From: Cynocephalus volans
Lineage: Eukaryota; Chordata; Mammalia; Dermoptera; Cynocephalidae
Assembly (NCBI RefSeq): GCF_027409185.1
Contig: NC_084463.1
Location: 161,301,869-161,365,868 of the forward strand
Direction of reading: 5' to 3'
Length of the DNA stretch: 64,000 bases
Both the position numbers and the translations under genes were made by a program. The notes under the pieces were generated by a model. That model did no database searches, was not told the origin of the DNA, and was given only the letters and a program-made list of their open reading frames with translations. Positions 58,550 to 64,000 of the stretch are shown piece by piece (within the stretch, counting starts at the first letter, position 1; each line of letters begins with the position of its first letter).

Positions 58550-61500
58550 GAGCATCCCGAGCCTCCCAAAGGAGAATTGCAGCTGCCGCCGCCGCCACCT
58601 CCAGGGCACTACGGCGCCTGGGCTGCCCAGGAGCTTCAGACCAAGTTGGCAGAGATCGGAGCTCCGATCCAGGGTGAGGAGCACGGGAGATCACGAGGGG
58701 GCTGCGTGGGCCTGCGGAGAAGCAGAGCCTGGTTACCTGGGAGACCCGGGGGTTGGGGGGCGGAGGCGGGCCGCTGGGGCCTGACCTGGCCCGGCTGGCC
58801 TGCCCCGGCCCGGCTTGCCCCATTGATCTTGTGTTTTGCCCCGCAGGGAGTCGCGAGGAACTGGTGGAGCGGCTGCAGACCTACACACGCCAGGTGAGTG
58901 TTGGCGGACGTCAGGACAGCCCAGGCTTCTCCAGGGGGCCTTTAAGACCTCTCACTACTCGGTCTTCATCCTTTATATACCTTGGCACAGCAAGCGGGGG
59001 CTTGCCCTTTTTTTTTCTTATTCTTGCCTTTACGTGCTTTGTTGTAATCGCTTTCCTCCTCGTTGGTCCATCCGGTGCCCAGCTCGAGCTCTGGCAGATG
59101 GACACTGGGTAAATTTGTTTGAACGAATGAACAAGAACGTCCTTTAGTGGAACAGCTCCTTTTGGACTGACTTGGAGTCCTCCTTTCTCTTTTGTAGACT
59201 GGCATCGTGCTGAATCGGCCGGTTTTGAGAGGGGAAGATGGGGACAAGGCTGCTCCCCCTCCTATGTCAGCACAGGTAAGGAGGTTGTTCCACTTTATAC
59301 GCTTCCTTCTGCTCAGGGTAGCTCCTCCTCGCTCATGCAGTGAGTGTATTGGAGATGCAACTAGCAAATTGGGCAGGGAAATAGCACGATGACAGAACTG
59401 GGAGATTTTCACCTTTCTGATGGTGAGGATGGTTGCCTTCATCGCCCTAGTCTGCTCTTCCAAATTCTACCTGTCATTCAGGATTCAGCTTGAATACCTG
59501 GAGGCTTGACCTGATCCTCCCCCAGCTGGAAGTAATCAGCCTATTCTTTGCCCCCCATGGGCACAGTTGCCATGTTATTCAGTGAGACATGAGGACTAAC
59601 TCCCTGATTTGGTTCTATACTCCCAGCATTTAGTAAGTCATTGGGGTTTGTATTGTTTTGGCATACTACCTTCTACTTATTCAAGTTCTCTTAATTTCCG
59701 TGTCACTTCTGATCCAGGATTTTTTTTTTTTTTTTGTCTTTTTCGGGACCGGTACTCAGCCAGTGAGTGCACTGGCCATTCCTATATAGGATCCGAACCC
59801 GCGGCGGGAGCGTCGCCACGCTCCCAGCGCCGCACTCTCCCGAGTGCGCCACGGGCTCGGCCCTGATCCAGAATTTGATTCTTTTTTCTCTAAAGCAGTG
59901 GCTCTGACATGGGATCCATTAATCTCCGTGTGTGGGATGAGGCATCCCTAGATGACCTTTAGAGGGGATCCCTGAGCCTCCTGAAATTGTATGCAAAATC
60001 TGTGTTCATGATATTTTTCTGGGGAGAGATTTGATAGTTTTCTTTAGTTCGTGCACCGAAGTCGACATTCTTTTCTCTTGACATTGCTATGGAGCATTCT
60101 CTCTTATGTAGCATGAACCATGTATTATTTGACTGAATTCCAGCATGTGGCCCAAAGTACATCCCCAGCAAATTTTTGCAGAATGATAGATAAGTGCTTC
60201 CCAGTTTATGGTCATATTTTCTCTACAGCTCTCTGGGATTCCCATGCCACCACCACCCATGGGACTCCCCCCTCTGCAACCTCCACCACCACCCCCACCA
60301 CCTCCACCAGGCCTTGGCCTTGGCTTTCCTATGGCTCACCCACCAAATTTGGGGCCCCCACCTCCTCTCCGTGTGGGTGAGCCTGTGGCACTGTCAGAGG
60401 AAGAGCGGCTGAAGTTGGCGCAGCAGCAGGCGGCATTGCTGATGCAGCAAGAGGAACGCGCCAAGCAGGTAGGACAGGTGGACGCCTGGGCCTGGGCCTC
60501 GTTAGGTCCCTGAAGGGGGAGTGGAACCTAAGAGAGAGCTGGATCCTGGGGCCAAGGCTTCTGGAAGGTCTGGATCAAAGACTAGAACATAAGCCGTAGA
60601 CTGAAGAGGACCCCAGGAAGCAGAAATGTGGCAGATTGGCCTGTGGGGTATTGGTGCTGGTATGAGCTTGTTTTCTTTTTTAAGCAGGGAGATCATTCAC
60701 TGAAGGAACATGAGCTCTTGGAGCAGCAGAAGCGGGTAATATCCCTCCCCCCAACCTTTGACCTCATGGCCCAATCCATTGGTTTTCACTTACAGTGCCT
60801 AGTGTCTGAAACCACATGCACCATTTGAGTTTTCCTTGGAGGCCACCTCTTTCCCAGCTAAGTTCCAGTATCTCCCAAAGAACTCCACTTTTCTTACAGT
60901 CCAGGGATTGGCAAACTACAACCTATGGCCTGTTTTTGTATGGTCTGTTAGCTAAAGATGGTTTTTAAAGGGTTGTAAGAAAACCCAAACCATGAATACA
61001 TAACAGAATTCATACAACAGTTTGTAAAGCCTAAAATATTTACTATTTGGCCCATTACAGAAAAAGTTTGCTGACCCTTACTACTCTTATATAACATCAT
61101 TTTAGGCATGTTGGAGAGGACTCTGAGCTAATTTAGTCATTTGTGTTGGATTCAGACAAAGTATAATAAATATAAGTTTGGGAGTGTTATATAAGATTTT
61201 GGCCTGAGATGTGCATTGTATCAGTTGTTACCCAATGGATTACTCAGGAGTCTTAGGACATAAGCATTAAAAGCAGCAGGTGTGGAAATGTGAAAGAAGT
61301 ACTGTCTTTGCCCAGATTGTGCTAGATCTTGAGGGGTAGAGATAAGAATTCAAAGTTCCTTTTAAACAACTTAATCTTTTGAGGAAGAAAATTCTCATTA
61401 AAAAACAGAAGGTAGTGTTTAGCTAAATATTAAATTATCTGATGGGAGCTAGAAGTTAGCAGGAGTGTCCTTAGTGTTATTTCTAGAGATTTTTCCAGTG

Positions 61501-64000
61501 TGATGAAAGGCCTCCTCCACTTGGATCAGTAGCCTGGAGGTGTGGGGGTAGAGAGGATGTCGGCACTCCAGTGGTTCCTGATTGTTCTCCTTGGGCCTGT
61601 TACCCAGCTGAAAGGATGTGTTTGCCAGGGGCTGCCTGCCAAACCCATTTTGAGCTGTGTCTCTGCTCCCATTTCCCTCCTGTAGGCAGCTGTGTTACTG
61701 GAGCAGGAACGGCAGCAGGAGATTGCCAAGATGGGTGCCCCAGTCCCCCGACCCCCACAAGACATGGGCCAAATTGGTGTTCGCACTCCTCTGGGTCCTC
61801 GAGGTAAGACCCTAGAATGGGAGGGAAGGGCATGGAAGATGATTTAAAAGTTTTTTAAAGACTTTTGCATTGAAAAAGAACACATATGTACTAGCCAACT
61901 GCCAAAAAAGAAAAAAAAAATGCACATATTTTAAATGTGTAGTTCAACCAGTTCTCACACACCAAACACATCCATGAACCCAACACCTGTACCAAGAACC
62001 AAAACATTACCAGCACCCCAAAAGCACCTCCAGTCTCCCTTCTAGTCACCCCTCTCTTGAAAGGTAACCATCACCTTGACTTTTAGCAAGGAAGGGAATT
62101 TTTACAATGAGTGTTTTCTCTCTTCTGACATTAGATTTCTTTCTCCCTTGTCTAGTGGCTGCTCCAGTAGGCCCCGTGGGCCCCACTCCCACTGTTTTGC
62201 CCATGGGGGCCCCTGTTCCCCGGCCTCGTGGGCCCCCACCGCCCCCTGGAGATGAGAACAGAGAGGTGAGACTGATGATTTCTTCCTAGGGACGGAGACT
62301 GGTGGTTTAGAAGGAGACTATTTCTGGATTTTTAGAAAAGGATTCTGTGAGAAGATGGGAGGGTACTTAAATTCTTGAGGGGGAAAAGGGAAGGTTTACT
62401 CAGTTAAAATATATTTAGGGGAGGGCCGAAGGACCTGGGAGACATCTCTGGGGCTGAGTTGTATGGTTGCCTCTGAGGGATGCTAAACCTCATGAACCTG
62501 GTTCATGGTGCTTACTCTCTGCTTCTTACGTCACCTGGCCAGCAGCCTTTCTAGTACCAGAGGTGGAAATTGGAGGGGAAAGGGCATTGTGATCCACCCC
62601 TCTGACTGGGTTGTCCCTGACAGATGGATGACCCCTCTGTGGGCCCCAAGATCCCCCAGGCCTTGGAAAAGATCCTACAGCTGAAGGAGAGCCGCCAGGA
62701 AGAGATGAACTCTCAACAGGGTGAGCGTTGATGTGTCCTGAAGCCGAGTCCTCATTCCTCTGTCCCTTCCCCGAGGAGGTTTAGAGAGAGACTGGCTCTT
62801 GGTACAGATGGGCTACTGTGAACAAGTGGCAGTGCAGTGGCCCTGTGAGGAGATTGTGACCACCACCTTCCTCCTTTACAGAGGAAGAGGAAATGGAAAC
62901 AGACGCTCGCTCGTCCCTGGGCCAGTCAGCATCAGAGACTGAAGAGGACACATTGTCTGTATCCAAGAAAGAGGTATGGGATGGAGCTGGTCTGGAAGGA
63001 CTGTTAGGAGATAGGGTTTGGGTACTGAATTAGTCAGGGTTCTCCAGAGGAACAGAACCAATAGGATGTGTCATAAATGCATGAGAGAGGATTTATTAGG
63101 GGAATTAGCTCATGTGATTGTAAAAGAAGAGTCCCACGATAGGCCGTCTGCACACTGGACACCGGCAGTGTGGCTCAGTCCAAGTCCGAAGGCCTCAGAA
63201 CCAGGGAGGCCAATGGTGTCCTTGGTGTAAGTCCTGGAAGTCAAAAGCTGAAGGTCTTTAGCTCTGATGTCCATGAATGGGAGAGCAGAGCATATCCCAG
63301 TTCCAGTGGATAGAGAGAGAGATTTGTTTCTTTTTTCTGTTTTTGTTCTTTCTGGGACCCCAGCGGATTGTATGGTTCCCGCCCATATTGAGGGCTGATC
63401 TTTCCCACCCAGTCCACTCAAGCTCTCGTGCTAATCTCTTCTGGAAACACCCTCATGGACACACCTAAAAAGATAGCTTTCCCAGGTTTCTCAGGGTTAG
63501 GGTTAGGTTTCTCAGTATTCTTTGACCTAATGAAATTGACGCCTAGAACTAACCATCACAGGTACTACAATAACATCAATTATAAGTGTTCACTAAGAAG
63601 TCACGGGTATTTTGTGCCAATTCCTATCCTAAGCATCTTACAGATATTTTTCATTTGATTGCCATAAATCTTTGAGTTTTGAGTACTATGCGCACCTGCG
63701 TCTCGCAACTGAAGAAGCTGCGGTTCTGAGGGGTGCGGTACCTTACCCAAAGGCACACGGTTGGAGTCTGACTCCAGCGCCCCTCCACAGCCACTTCTCG
63801 AGATTGCCGTCGTGGGAAGAGACTGAGCGTTGACCTGTTGGGGAAGCTGGGTGAGGAGGGTGGGGTTGGGCATGGTGCTGGATTCTCTGACTCCGTTGGT
63901 TTTCCTTGTCTTGACAGAAGAACCGGAAGCGTCGGAACCGAAAGAAGAAGAAAAAGCCCCAGAGGGTGCGGGGGGCGTCATCCGATAGCTCTGGAGAGCG
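58541..64000 (+). CDS. SF3B2: SF3B2 (SF3b145/SAP145), splicing factor 3B subunit 2, exons 1-10, partial
   Basis: Subunit of SF3b in the U2 snRNP; it helps hold U2 at the branch site and binds SF3B4. Coding exons: 58,541-58,673; 58,847-58,893; 59,198-59,275; 60,229-60,468; 60,685-60,735; 61,686-61,803; 62,156-62,265; 62,624-62,720; 62,882-62,973; 63,918 to beyond 64,000. All have GT-AG ends and phases join without a shift. The product starts MATEHPEPPKGELQLPPPP. A SAP domain spans about residues 24-60, then come a proline-rich segment (exon 4), a Gln/Glu-rich helical region (exons 4-6), a second proline-rich segment (exon 7), an acidic ETDARSSLGQSASETEED stretch (exon 9) and the lysine-rich KNRKRRNRKKKKK signal (exon 10). 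It is close to human throughout. The C-terminal two thirds lies off the right edge. Confidence 0.97.
59717..59863 (-). mobile_element. tRNA-derived SINE in SF3B2 intron 3
   Basis: Minus strand: GGGCCGAGCCCGTGGCGCAC, CTCCCGCCGCGGGTTCGGAT, GAGTACCGGTCCCG and a long A tail. Same family as the SINE in the ERV, so it gives the full 5' end of that family. An L2-like fragment (about 59,460-59,640) precedes it. Confidence 0.85.
60902..61080. mobile_element. hAT-type DNA transposon in SF3B2 intron 5
   Basis: Terminal repeats CAGGGATTGGCAAACT and AGTTTGCTGACCCTT; inside are AAAGGGTTGTAAGAAAACCC and AGCCTAAAATATTTACTATT. Related to the element at 37,821. Confidence 0.7.
61850..62095 (-). mobile_element. 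L1M-type fragment in SF3B2 intron 6
   Basis: Reads like the old L1 3' region that contains GCACATATTTTAAATGTGTA, CCATGAACCCAACACC and GTCTCCCTTCTAGTCACCCC. Orientation is inferred from memory of the family. Confidence 0.5.
63029..63560. mobile_element. Interspersed repeat in SF3B2 intron 9, family not named
   Basis: Begins TTAGTCAGGGTTCTCCAGAG and AACAGAACCAATAGGATG, continues with GAGGATTTATTAGGGGAATT, GTCCGAAGGCCTCAGAACCA and AACACCCTCATGGACACACC, and ends near AACTAACCATCACAGG. The element is widespread in mammals, but I cannot assign the family with certainty. It lies just before exon 10. Confidence 0.6.

Overview
This window looks like nuclear DNA of a placental mammal, from a region orthologous to human chromosome 11q13. 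Three split genes lie in the conserved order CATSPER1 (minus), GAL3ST3 (minus), SF3B2 (plus). The repeats narrow the host. There are several tRNA-Ile-like SINEs, one of them a clear dimer, which resembles the CYN SINEs of colugos. There are also two MST/THE1-like MaLR LTRs, a family typical of Euarchonta. A colugo (Dermoptera, e.g. Galeopterus) is my best guess. It is an inference from remembered repeat families, not a proven identification.

Layout. Bases 1-31,303 are one uninterrupted minisatellite with a unit of about 40 bp, roughly 790 units, and no transposon, exon or unique sequence inside. It has a higher-order structure: super-repeats that all begin with the same GGATCC-containing variant unit and alternate long and short (6902, 1906, 3273, 1906, 4400, 1906, then more than 7000 bp). 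About 100 bp to its right is the splice donor of CATSPER1 exon 1 (31,404-33,006, minus), which encodes the long histidine-rich tail of the sperm calcium channel. The array therefore sits in CATSPER1 intron 1, and the membrane-domain exons must lie beyond the left edge.

Bases 33.2-48.1 kb are intergenic and rich in repeats: MIR, L1, hAT elements, nested SINEs and MST LTRs. They include an EIF4A1 processed pseudogene (about 40.39-45.77 kb) split by an MST LTR and by a young IAP-like class II endogenous retrovirus (42,008-45,598). That provirus keeps a full-length gag frame, a tRNA-Phe primer binding site and a TM fragment, but has no pol. Its two LTRs look identical and are inverted relative to each other, with U3 ends outermost inside one perfect 6-bp target duplication.

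GAL3ST3 (48.1 to about 55.7 kb, minus) is intact: two coding exons give 431 residues, with a predicted non-coding first exon in a GC-rich promoter. SF3B2 starts at 58,541 behind a CpG-rich promoter with ZNF143, ETS and YY1-type motifs. Nine complete coding exons and the start of a tenth are present. The three genes do not form a pathway: CATSPER1 acts in sperm calcium entry, GAL3ST3 in Golgi glycan sulfation and SF3B2 in the U2 snRNP. Their order reflects conserved synteny.
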